This document shows positions 1 to 5,580 of a stretch of DNA of 5,580 nt, piece after piece (position 1 is the stretch's first letter; every line of letters begins with the position of its first letter). The DNA is taken from assembly GCA_023427705.1 (NCBI GenBank), contig JAEZAL010000335.1, positions 1 through 5,580 of the forward strand. The letters are read 5' to 3'. The DNA is from Bacillota bacterium. GTDB taxonomy: Bacteria; Bacillota; Clostridia; Clostridiales; Clostridiaceae. The notes under the pieces are model-generated. The model searched no databases and was not told the origin of the DNA. It saw only the letters and a program-made list of their open reading frames with translations. The position numbers were made by a program, and so were the translations under genes.

Positions 1-1
1 T

Positions 2-340
2 GTATTAGCTATCACTGTTCTTCAAAAATCTAAACAAATAGGAATTTTAAAAGCAATGGGTATAAAAGATAAGGATGCAAGCTTAATATTCTTATTTGAA
101 GGATTACTACTTGGAATAATGGGAGCAATCTTAGGTGTTATATTAGGGTTCTTATTAAGCTTTATGTTTAGTAAATTTGCTGTAAATCCAGATGGTACAC
201 CTATTATCCAATTATATATTGACTATAAATTTATTGGTTTATCAGCAATTGTAGCTATACTATCATCAACAATAGCAGCATTAATACCTGCTAGAAGGTC
301 ATCAAAACTTAATTTATTGGAGGTAATTAAAAATGGGTAA
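2..340 (+). CDS. ABC transporter permease, FtsX/MacB/LolC type (C-terminal 112 residues only)
   Basis: This is the end of an integral membrane permease; the reading frame is open to the left edge, so the start is missing, and the ATG at 56 is an internal methionine. Seen: the segment QKSKQIGILKAMG at visible residues 8-20 matches the conserved loop that opens the FtsX-like permease domain. It is followed by a glycine-rich membrane segment at about 33-56, a short polar stretch, a second membrane segment at about 76-96, and the tail PARRSSKLNLLEVIKNG, which is typical of this superfamily. Known: such permeases work with a LolD/MacB-type ATPase and usually act as mechanotransmission machines for lipids, lipoproteins, peptides or drugs. 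The ATPase gene follows at once with an 8-bp overlap, so the two are translationally linked. Substrate cannot be told from this fragment. Family is confident; role is open. Confidence 0.88.
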   Translation, partial: VLAITVLQKSKQIGILKAMGIKDKDASLIFLFEGLLLGIMGAILGVILGFLLSFMFSKFAVNPDGTPIIQLYIDYKFIGLSAIVAILSSTIAALIPARRSSKLNLLEVIKNG

Positions 341-1037
341 AATAATAACATTGAATAATATAAACAAATTTTTTGGAAGTGCTTTTAAAACACAAGTTTT
401 ACATGATATAAATTTATCTTTTGAAGAAGGAACTTTTAATTCAATAATAGGTCAATCTGGAAGTGGAAAAAGTACTTTATTAAATATAATGGGTACTTTA
501 GATCAGGCTTCCACAGGAGAAATTTATATAGATTCAAAAAGAATCGATACTCTTAAAAAAAATGAACTTGCAAAACTTAGAAATGAAACTATAGGGTTTA
601 TATTTCAATTTCATTATCTTTTACCTGAATTTACTGCATTAGAAAATGTTTTAATGCCATATAAAATTAAATCTTCAAAGGTTTCAAAAGAAGTTATGCA
701 AAGAGCTGAAGATTTATTAGAATTAGTAGGATTATCTAAAGTAAAAAATAATCTTGCTGTTAATATGTCAGGTGGACAACAACAAAGAACTGCAATAGCA
801 AGAGCATTAATGAATAATCCTAAAATAATATTAGCAGATGAACCTACTGGGAATCTTGATTCTGAATCAACAGAAACAATATATAACCTTATGAGAGATA
901 TAAACAAGAAATTTAATACCACTTTTATAGTAATAACTCATGATAATAGAATAGCAGAAAAAGCTGATAGAATTATAGAAATAAAAGACGGTAGAGTCTT
1001 AGAAGTAAAAAATACTAAAGTAAGAATAGCTGGATAA
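333..1037 (+). CDS. ABC transporter ATP-binding protein, LolD/MacB-like
   Basis: Complete 234-residue nucleotide-binding subunit that would power the permease encoded just upstream, at the cytoplasmic face of the membrane. All functional motifs are present in order: Walker A GQSGSGKST (40-48), Q-loop glutamine 92 in FIFQFHYLLPEFTALENV, signature MSGGQQQR (145-152), Walker B IILADEP (165-171) with catalytic Glu170, D-loop NLDS (174-177) and switch His203 in ITHD. The length and the FQFHYLLPEFTALENV segment are close to proteobacterial LolD, the lipoprotein-release ATPase. Gram-positive relatives carry the same fold without a Lol pathway, so I do not assign the name lolD. The ATG at 333 is preceded by GGAGG at 319-323, nine bases upstream and inside the permease gene. 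Family is very secure; the transported substrate is unknown. Confidence 0.95.
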   Translation: MGKIITLNNINKFFGSAFKTQVLHDINLSFEEGTFNSIIGQSGSGKSTLLNIMGTLDQASTGEIYIDSKRIDTLKKNELAKLRNETIGFIFQFHYLLPEFTALENVLMPYKIKSSKVSKEVMQRAEDLLELVGLSKVKNNLAVNMSGGQQQRTAIARALMNNPKIILADEPTGNLDSESTETIYNLMRDINKKFNTTFIVITHDNRIAEKADRIIEIKDGRVLEVKNTKVRIAG

Positions 1038-1067
1038 CTATAATATTATATTAATTTCTAAGATAAG

Positions 1068-1110
1068 AAAATAAAATTGGAGTTGATAAGTTCAACTCCA
1101 ATTTTATTTT
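1068..1110. terminator. Bidirectional intrinsic terminator between convergent genes
   Basis: The arms 1068-1086 and 1092-1110 are perfect reverse complements (19 bp) around the 5-base loop TAAGT. The GC-containing part is TTGGAGTTGA/TCAACTCCAA; the outer part is A-rich on the left and T-rich on the right, so an RNA from either strand ends in a U-rich tract. It lies 30 bp after the ABC ATPase stop and 13 bp beyond the stop of the convergent small gene, as expected for a shared terminator. Seen directly; terminator function is inferred. Confidence 0.9.
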
Positions 1111-1123
1111 TAATATTTAATTT

Positions 1124-1273
1124 TTAGAATTTAGGACTTATTTCTGAAGCTTGGATTCTTTTTAAATCCTTTTGTCTTAATCTTGTTTCTTCCATTATTT
1201 TGTCCCAAGACTCACCAGCTATCAGCATTTCCTTAGCTCTGTTATGTGCTTCATTTCTATTTTGTCTATTCAT
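1124..1273 (-). CDS. Small hypothetical protein, 49 residues, possible helix-turn-helix fold
   Basis: A short minus-strand gene reading MNRQNRNEAHNRAKEML at its start and ending in QASEISPKF. I do not recognise it. Evidence that it is real: an ATG with a strong GGAGG site five bases upstream, a stop followed at once by the 19-bp terminator hairpin, and an otherwise unfilled interval between purD and that hairpin. The protein is rich in Arg, Lys and Glu, has no cysteine, no signal peptide and no membrane segment, so it is probably cytoplasmic. Residues about 13-41 (AKEMLIAGESWDKIMEETRL then RQKDLKRIQ) look like two or three amphipathic helices with a G-E-S turn, resembling small helix-turn-helix segments; this is a weak inference. 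It lies 122 bp after purD on the same strand with no clear terminator between, so it may be the last operon gene. The AT-rich spacer (1274-1395) offers only a poor promoter candidate (TTGTAA at 1343-1348). Confidence 0.72.
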   Translation of the reverse strand: MNRQNRNEAHNRAKEMLIAGESWDKIMEETRLRQKDLKRIQASEISPKF

Positions 1274-1278
1274 ATTTC

Positions 1279-1283
1279 CCTCC
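1279..1283 (-). promoter_or_regulatory. Ribosome binding site of the 49-residue gene
   Basis: On the minus strand GGAGG is followed by GAAAT and then ATG at 1273. A full-strength Shine-Dalgarno sequence at workable spacing is the main support for this short reading frame being translated. Confidence 0.75.
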
Positions 1284-1395
1284 AATTAATATTAAAGTTT
1301 ATTTTTCTACATATATATTATTTAGAGAAATATAAATATTTATTACAAAATCTATTATTTTTTATATTATGATATTAAATACTTTTATCTAGATT

Positions 1396-2649
1396 CTAAA
1401 TAAGTCCAATATCATTTCTATAATATCTATTTTTAAAGTTAACCTTATCAATAGATTTATATGCATCTTCTCTAGCTTCATCAACTGTCTTACCTATTCC
1501 TACTACAGATAACACTCGTCCACCATTAGTCTTTAAAATTCCATCTTCAAATTTTGTACCTGCCATAAATAATTTCTCCCTAACTTCATTATCTATAATT
1601 ATTTCATAACCTTTTTTAAATGAATTAGGATAACCTTTTGAGGCTAGTACTACGTTCACACAAGTGTACGGTTTCCATTTAATTTCAACATTACATAATT
1701 CTTCTCTTAATGATTCTTCTATAAGTTCAAGGAAATCACTTTCCATTAGTGTAAGAACTGATTGTGTTTCTGGATCTCCCATTCTAACATTATATTCTAA
1801 AAGGTAAGTCCCTTTTTTAGTTATCATAATTCCAAAAAATATAATACCTTTAAAATCAAAACCTTCTTCTTTTATTCCAGTTAAAGTTTTATTCATAATA
1901 TTTTCTTTGAAATCCTTAAAAACTTCATCCGTTACATATGGATTAGGAGCTAAAACCCCCATACCACCAGTATTAGGTCCTTTTCCTCCATCAATAATTT
2001 GCTTATGATCCTTTGCTGAAATAAATGGTATTATTGTTTTTCCATCAGTAATGGAAAGAATTGATGCTTCAACTCCTTCTAAAAATTCTTCTATTACTAC
2101 TTTTTCACCAGCACCTTTGAATATATCATCTATCATAGATGATTTTACTGCATTTATCCCCTCTTCTTTATTTTCACAAATAAAAACCCCTTTACCAGCT
2201 GCTAATCCATCAGCCTTAATCACTATTGGATAACTACATTTTTCTAAATAATCTAAGGCTTTATTATAATCATAAAAAACTTGGTATTCAGCAGTTTTGA
2301 CTCCATATTTTTTCATAAAATCCTTAGAAAAGCTCTTACTCCCTTCAAGCTTTGCTGCTTTCTCACTTGGTCCAAAAATCTTAAGTCCCTTAGCTTTAAA
2401 CTTATCTACTATACCTTTCGTTAAAGGTTCCTCTGGACCAACTATTGTTAAATCAACAAATTTATCTAAAGCAAATTCTAATAATTTCTCTATATCATTC
2501 GAATCTATACTTATATTTTCACATTTAGACTCCATAGCAGTTCCCCCATTACCAGGAGATACATATATTTTTTCAACCCTATTATTTTTTGCCAACTTCC
2601 AAGCTAATGCATGTTCTCTACCACCAGAACCAATAAGTAAAATTTTCAT
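1396..2649 (-). CDS. purD: Phosphoribosylamine--glycine ligase (GAR synthetase)
   Basis: Cytosolic ATP-grasp enzyme for step 2 of purine synthesis: it joins glycine to 5-phosphoribosylamine with ATP, giving glycinamide ribonucleotide (GAR). From the chosen start it has 417 residues, close to the usual 420-430. Motifs in order: GSGGREHAL (7-15) and SPGNGGT (31-37) of the N-domain, GPEEPL (71-76), FGPS (92-95), the ATP-grasp stretch IKADGLAAGKGV (144-155), EEFLEGVEAS (187-196), DHK at 214-216 with GGKGPNTGGMG (221-231), the metal-binding segment EYNVRMGDPETQ (285-296), ASKGYP (336-341) and GGRVLSVVG (376-384). The frame is open up to an ATG at 2703, but the start at 2649 is chosen: it has an AAGGGGG site, and the protein then begins MKILLIGSGGREHAL as the family does. 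It follows purH by 66 bp on the same strand and is surely co-transcribed with it. No key residue looks missing. Confidence 0.97.
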   Translation of the reverse strand: MKILLIGSGGREHALAWKLAKNNRVEKIYVSPGNGGTAMESKCENISIDSNDIEKLLEFALDKFVDLTIVGPEEPLTKGIVDKFKAKGLKIFGPSEKAAKLEGSKSFSKDFMKKYGVKTAEYQVFYDYNKALDYLEKCSYPIVIKADGLAAGKGVFICENKEEGINAVKSSMIDDIFKGAGEKVVIEEFLEGVEASILSITDGKTIIPFISAKDHKQIIDGGKGPNTGGMGVLAPNPYVTDEVFKDFKENIMNKTLTGIKEEGFDFKGIIFFGIMITKKGTYLLEYNVRMGDPETQSVLTLMESDFLELIEESLREELCNVEIKWKPYTCVNVVLASKGYPNSFKKGYEIIIDNEVREKLFMAGTKFEDGILKTNGGRVLSVVGIGKTVDEAREDAYKSIDKVNFKNRYYRNDIGLI

Positions 2650-2655
2650 AAAAAA

Positions 2656-2662
2656 CCCCCTT
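2656..2662 (-). promoter_or_regulatory. Ribosome binding site that fixes the purD start
   Basis: Minus-strand AAGGGGG followed by six T and the ATG at 2649. It is a variant of AAGGAGG, with G in place of A. It selects the 417-residue PurD over the 435-residue version starting at 2703, which has no comparable site and whose start codon falls inside an inverted repeat. Confidence 0.82.
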
Positions 2663-2673
2663 AAAAACTGAAA

Positions 2674-2711
2674 AATGTAAAATGTAGATTCTTCATTATT
2701 CATTTTACATT
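2674..2711. repeat. Inverted repeat in the purH-purD spacer
   Basis: The arms AATGTAAAATG (2674-2684) and CATTTTACATT (2701-2711) are perfect 11-base reverse complements around a 16-base loop. On the minus strand the second arm is followed by T-rich sequence (TTTCAGTTTTT) before the purD ribosome site, so the transcript could form a weak hairpin just ahead of purD. With only two G/C pairs per arm the stem is not strong, and I do not call it a terminator. The loop carries AATGAAGAAT on the minus strand, also found in the loop of the repeat at 4284-4341. Confidence 0.7.
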
Positions 2712-2715
2712 CCTT

Positions 2716-4218
2716 TTAGTGTTTGAAGTGTCTTATTCCTGTAAACACCATAGCTATTCCATGCTTATTACACGCATCTATAGATTCTTCATCTCTAATT
2801 GATCCACCTGGTTGAATTATTGCTTTTATTCCGTTCTTAGCACATTCATCTACTACATCTCTAAATGGGAAGAATGCATCTGATGCTAATACTCTAGCAC
2901 CTTTGCCTCTTTGAAGTGCTTCTTCTGTAGCCCATATTCTATTAACTTGTCCACCACCAATTCCAATAGCTACTCCATCTTTTATTGCAACTATTGCATT
3001 TGATTTTACATACTTAACTACCTTCATTCCAAATATTAAATCTTTCATTTCTTCTTCTGTTGGTATTTTTTCAGTAACTACTTTTAAATCATCTATTAAT
3101 TTTAAATCCTCTTGTTGAACTAATATACCACCATCTACAGTAACCATATATTTATTTGCCTTAGGCTTATTTTCACACTTTATTACTCTTAAATTCTTTT
3201 TACTTCTTAAGACTTCTAATGCATCTTCATCATAATCTGGAGCTGCTACTACTTCTAAGAATGTCTTAATCATTTCTTCTGCTGTTTCTTTATCTACTTT
3301 TCTATTTATTGCAACTATTCCTCCAAATATTGATGTTGGATCTGCATCATAAGCTTTTTTGTAAACTTCAAAAGGTGTTTTTCCTATAGCTACTCCACAT
3401 GGTGTATTATGTTTAAGTCCACAACAAGCAACTTCCTCAAATTCACATGCAACCTTCCATGCAATATCTAAATCTTTTATATTGTTATAAGATAATTCTT
3501 TCCCATTTAATATTTCAAAGCTATTCATTGCTCCGTCAAACTCATTACAACTATAATAAGCTGCACTTTGATGTGGATTTTCTCCATATCTTAAGCTTTG
3601 TTTCTTCTTATATGAAATTGAAAGATATTCTGGATATTCTTCATCTTCAAGTAAGAAATTAGATATTGCAGCATCATATGCACTCATTAAATTAAATACT
3701 TTACCTGCCAACTTCTTTCTAAGTGATACTGAAACATCTCCATTTTTATTTATTTCTTCCATAACTGCTTTATAATCATCTTTATCAGATATTACTATAA
3801 CATCTTTAAAGTTTTTTGCAGCCGCTCTAAGCATAGTAGGTCCACCAATATCAATAAATTCAACTTTTTCATCAAAGCTTAAATCTTCTCTAACCTTTTG
3901 AAAGAAAGGATATAAATTAACTATAACCATATCTATAGTTTCAATATTTTTTGATTTAATAGTATTCATATGCTCTTCGTTATCTCTTATAGCAAGAATA
4001 CCTGCATGTATAATTGGATGAAGAGTTTTAACTCTACCATCTAACATCTCTGGAAAATTAGTAACTTCATTAACTTCTATTACATTAACACCATTTTCTT
4101 TAAGATGTTTATAGGTTCCTCCTGTTGATACTATTTCTATCCCTTTTTCTTGCAAAAACTTAGAAAAATCTAAAATTCCATTTTTATCAAAAACGCTAAC
4201 TAAAGCCCTCTTTATCAT
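2716..4218 (-). CDS. purH: Bifunctional AICAR transformylase / IMP cyclohydrolase
   Basis: Cytosolic enzyme for the last two purine steps: it formylates AICAR with 10-formyl-tetrahydrofolate and then closes FAICAR to inosine monophosphate. At 500 residues it has the usual full length. The N-terminal cyclohydrolase (MGS-like) domain covers about 1-190, with STGGT (31-35), VKTLHP (63-68) and DIGGPTMLRAAAKN (123-136). The transformylase part follows, with YGENPHQ (211-217), SYNNIKDLD (243-251), the catalytic Lys269-His270 in LKHNTPCG, SIFGG (296-300), GGGQVNR (421-427, nucleotide and folate site), SDAFFPFRD (446-454) and QPGGSIRD (469-476), ending FTGIRHFKH. The ATG at 4218 follows AGGAGG (4226-4231) with a 7-base spacer. 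It sits between purN and purD on the same strand. All catalytic motifs are intact. The 118-bp spacer ahead of it holds three inverted repeats, listed separately. Confidence 0.98.
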   Translation of the reverse strand: MIKRALVSVFDKNGILDFSKFLQEKGIEIVSTGGTYKHLKENGVNVIEVNEVTNFPEMLDGRVKTLHPIIHAGILAIRDNEEHMNTIKSKNIETIDMVIVNLYPFFQKVREDLSFDEKVEFIDIGGPTMLRAAAKNFKDVIVISDKDDYKAVMEEINKNGDVSVSLRKKLAGKVFNLMSAYDAAISNFLLEDEEYPEYLSISYKKKQSLRYGENPHQSAAYYSCNEFDGAMNSFEILNGKELSYNNIKDLDIAWKVACEFEEVACCGLKHNTPCGVAIGKTPFEVYKKAYDADPTSIFGGIVAINRKVDKETAEEMIKTFLEVVAAPDYDEDALEVLRSKKNLRVIKCENKPKANKYMVTVDGGILVQQEDLKLIDDLKVVTEKIPTEEEMKDLIFGMKVVKYVKSNAIVAIKDGVAIGIGGGQVNRIWATEEALQRGKGARVLASDAFFPFRDVVDECAKNGIKAIIQPGGSIRDEESIDACNKHGIAMVFTGIRHFKH

Positions 4219-4243
4219 AAAAACCCCTCCTACTTAATTGATA

Positions 4244-4256
4244 ATGAATAATTCAT
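4244..4256. repeat. Short palindrome upstream of the purH ribosome site
   Basis: ATGAAT and ATTCAT flank a central A, a perfect 13-base odd palindrome about 13 bases from the purH Shine-Dalgarno sequence. The overlapping word AATGAATAAT (4243-4252) recurs as its reverse complement at 2695-2704 in the purH-purD spacer. In DNA this AT-rich, such short palindromes can arise by chance. Confidence 0.5.
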
Positions 4257-4260
4257 GTGA

Positions 4261-4279
4261 AAACTCCTAATGAGTTTTG
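4261..4279. repeat. Small hairpin in the purH leader
   Basis: AAAACTC (4261-4267) and GAGTTTT (4273-4279) form a perfect 7-bp stem with a 5-base loop. On the minus strand it is followed by CACATG rather than a U tract, so it is unlikely to be a terminator. It could shape the leader of purH or stabilise an mRNA end, but nothing shows this directly. Confidence 0.55.
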
Positions 4280-4283
4280 GACA

Positions 4284-4341
4284 ATGAAAGAATGAAGTTT
4301 CTCTTAATCTTTTAATTCTTTCATTTTTTCATTCTTTCATT
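4284..4341. repeat. Long-armed inverted repeat at the end of purN
   Basis: AATGAAAGAATGAA (4284-4297) and TTCATTCTTTCATT (4328-4341) are perfect 14-base reverse complements around a 30-base loop. One arm overlaps the last codon and the TGA stop of purN (stop at 4337-4339). The loop holds AATGAAGAAT on the minus strand (4316-4325), as in the repeat at 2674-2711. No U tract follows the stem, so a role as terminator is doubtful; a dispersed repeat or mRNA-stabilising hairpin is as likely. Confidence 0.72.
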
Positions 4342-4951
4342 CCTTAATTATTCTTGTTTTTCCATTTATAATTTCCACTTTATTTCTTCTTATCAAATCA
4401 ATTGCTTTTGGTAATAAAATATGTTCCTTCTCTAAAACTCTTTTTTGTAATATTTCTTTTGTATCTTCAAAATATACTGGTACAACTTCTTGAAGAATTA
4501 TTGCTCCCCTATCTACTTCTTCATTAACAAAATGTACTGTACATCCTGTAAATTTAACTCCTGAATTTATTACTGCTTCATGTACTTTTAACCCATACAT
4601 CTTAGGTCCACAAAAACTTGGTATTAATGATGGATGAATATTAATTATTTTATCTTTAAACTCTTTTAATATATCCCCTTGTAAAATTGAAAGATAACCT
4701 GCTAAAACTATTAAATCAACTTTCCCCTTAGTTAATTCTAGAATTTTATTAGATGTTTTATTTCCGTACTCATCTTTAGATATTATATAATTTTTTATCC
4801 CCTTAATTTTTGCTCTTTCTAGTGCATATATTCCTTCTTTACTTCCTATTACCATTTCTATTTTACAGTTTAAAGTGCCATTATCTATAGAATCTATTAT
4901 TGATTGAAGGTTTGTTCCTCCCCCAGATACAAGTACTGCTATCTTAAACAA
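4337..4951 (-). CDS. purN: Phosphoribosylglycinamide formyltransferase (GAR transformylase)
   Basis: Cytosolic enzyme for step 3 of purine synthesis: it transfers a formyl group from 10-formyl-tetrahydrofolate to GAR, giving FGAR. The 204 residues are normal length for this single-domain family. Visible motifs: SGGGTNLQ (9-16, phosphate-binding loop, equivalent to SGNGSNLQ in E. coli), LAGYLSIL (83-90), NIHPSLIPSF (104-113) with catalytic Asn104 and His106, and TVHFVNEEVDRGAIILQ (138-154) with Asp147 in the place of E. coli Asp144. The catalytic triad is complete. The start is TTG at 4951, decoded as Met; the next residues FKIAVLVSGGG match the family N-terminus, and no ATG or GTG lies nearby in frame. 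The gene overlaps the end of purM by 13 bp and takes its ribosome site from within it, which suggests coupled translation. Its stop lies inside an inverted repeat. Confidence 0.97.
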   Translation of the reverse strand: MFKIAVLVSGGGTNLQSIIDSIDNGTLNCKIEMVIGSKEGIYALERAKIKGIKNYIISKDEYGNKTSNKILELTKGKVDLIVLAGYLSILQGDILKEFKDKIINIHPSLIPSFCGPKMYGLKVHEAVINSGVKFTGCTVHFVNEEVDRGAIILQEVVPVYFEDTKEILQKRVLEKEHILLPKAIDLIRRNKVEIINGKTRIIKE

Positions 4952-5580
4952 CAGCCTTCACCTCCAGATGTTATATACCCTATTTCATAAGCTTTTTCTC
5001 CCATTTCAATTAATGCTTTTATAATGCTATCTACATCTTCTTCATTAACACATAATACAAATCCAATCCCCATATTGAATGTATTATACATATGTTCCTT
5101 ATTAACACCTTTTTCAATTATTTTCTCAAATATTAAAGGTAATGGATAACTGTCTTTCTTTATAACTGCTGTTACCCCTTCTTTATTAAACATTCTTGGA
5201 ATATTCTCAATAAATCCTCCACCTGTAATATGGGCCATTCCTTTTATTCGGAATTTTTCTAGTAACTTCAAAATTGGCTTTACATAAATTTTTGTAGGTG
5301 TTATTAATGTTTTCCATGCCTCTTTTCCACCTATATCTTCATTTAAATCTGTAAATAATTTTCTTACTAAAGAATATCCGTTTGAATGTAACCCTGAAGA
5401 TGCAATTCCGATTAATTTATCTCCCACTTTAATATCTTGTCCATTAATTATCTTATCTTTATCTACTATTCCAACTGCAAATCCAGCCATATCATATTCC
5501 CCATCTTTATAAAAGCCTGGCATTTCAGCAGTTTCTCCACCAATTAAAGTGCATTCCCCTTGTAAACACCCTTCTGATAC
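4939..5580 (-). CDS. purM: Phosphoribosylformylglycinamidine cyclo-ligase (AIR synthetase), C-terminal part
   Basis: Cytosolic enzyme for step 5 of purine synthesis: it uses ATP to close FGAM into aminoimidazole ribonucleotide (AIR). Only the last 213 residues are inside the window; the family is about 340 long, and the frame runs open past the right edge, so the ATG at 5523 is an internal methionine (in GETAEMPG). Visible motifs: LIGGETAEMPGFY, GEYDMAGFAVG, GIASSGLHSNGYSLVR, LITPTKIYV, MAHITGGGFIENIPR and FNMGIGF, all characteristic of the PurM C-terminal half. The protein ends with the short tail TSGGEGCCLR, whose codons contain the purN ribosome site. It is the first visible gene of the minus-strand purine operon; in related clostridia purE, purC and purF usually come before it, which would place them beyond the right edge. 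No promoter is visible. Confidence 0.96.
   Translation of the reverse strand, partial: VSEGCLQGECTLIGGETAEMPGFYKDGEYDMAGFAVGIVDKDKIINGQDIKVGDKLIGIASSGLHSNGYSLVRKLFTDLNEDIGGKEAWKTLITPTKIYVKPILKLLEKFRIKGMAHITGGGFIENIPRMFNKEGVTAVIKKDSYPLPLIFEKIIEKGVNKEHMYNTFNMGIGFVLCVNEEDVDSIIKALIEMGEKAYEIGYITSGGEGCCLR
4961..4965 (-). promoter_or_regulatory. Ribosome binding site of purN, inside the purM coding end
   Basis: Minus-strand GGAGG, extended as GGAGGTGA, lies nine bases before the TTG start of purN. The same bases encode Gly-Gly-Glu near the PurM C-terminus. This supports the TTG start and a translational link between the two genes. Confidence 0.82.

Noticed and set aside
614..922. Minus-strand open frame opposite the ABC ATPase
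   Set aside because: It is a shadow of the conserved ATPase region from the Q-loop past Walker B; nothing in its sequence suggests a real protein.
1274..1395. Promoter for the 49-residue gene (TTGTAA near 1343-1348 with AT-rich candidates downstream)
   Set aside because: The matching -10 elements at proper spacing are poor, and in DNA this AT-rich such matches are expected by chance.
2051..2671. Two plus-strand open frames (2051-2233 and 2297-2671) opposite purD
   Set aside because: They are antisense to a well-conserved purD, lack convincing ribosome sites, and their products show no recognisable motifs.
3447..3662. Plus-strand open frame opposite purH
   Set aside because: It lies fully inside the conserved purH coding region on the other strand, with no ribosome site or recognisable protein features.
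4261..4279. Hairpin before purH as an intrinsic terminator or attenuator
   Set aside because: The stem is 7 bp and no U tract follows on the minus strand, so termination is not supported; kept only as a repeat.
4219..4336. Purine riboswitch in the purH leader
   Set aside because: I could not see the conserved three-way junction or loop sequences of purine aptamers, and the position is inside the operon rather than ahead of its first gene.
1..5580. CRISPR array, mobile element, tRNA or defence system
   Set aside because: No regularly spaced repeats, transposase or integrase motifs, clover-leaf sequences or defence-type proteins were found; nearly all sequence is explained by the listed genes.

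Overview
The window is a stretch of very AT-rich chromosome with strong GGAGG-type ribosome binding sites, short gene spacers and AT-biased codons. Together with the gene order on the minus strand (purM, purN, purH, purD) this points to a low-GC Firmicute, most likely Clostridium or a close relative. That assignment is inferred from composition, family resemblance and gene order; no species marker is visible.

Left part, plus strand (1-1037): the C-terminal end of an FtsX/MacB/LolC-type ABC transporter permease is followed, with an 8-bp overlap, by its complete LolD/MacB-like ATPase. A hairpin with a perfect 19-bp stem (1068-1110), A-rich on one side and T-rich on the other, sits between this pair and the convergent minus-strand genes. 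It can terminate transcription from both directions.

Middle and right part, minus strand (5580 down to 1124): the end of a de novo purine biosynthesis operon, read right to left as purM (its start lies beyond the window), purN, purH, purD and then an unrecognised 49-residue protein. PurD makes GAR (step 2), PurN formylates it to FGAR (step 3), PurM closes the imidazole ring to AIR (step 5), and PurH formylates AICAR and cyclises FAICAR to IMP (steps 9 and 10). PurN and PurH both consume 10-formyl-tetrahydrofolate. purM and purN overlap by 13 bp, and purN starts at TTG. No convincing terminator lies between purD and the small gene, so the operon may run through it to the shared hairpin.

The two longer spacers inside the operon (purN-purH, 118 bp; purH-purD, 66 bp) each hold a long-armed inverted repeat with the same 10-base word in its loop. 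They may be two diverged copies of one intergenic repeat. I see no CRISPR array, tRNA, rRNA, insertion sequence, riboswitch or defence system. Apart from the 49-residue gene and the paired inverted repeats, this is an ordinary housekeeping region, and I find no clear new biological system.
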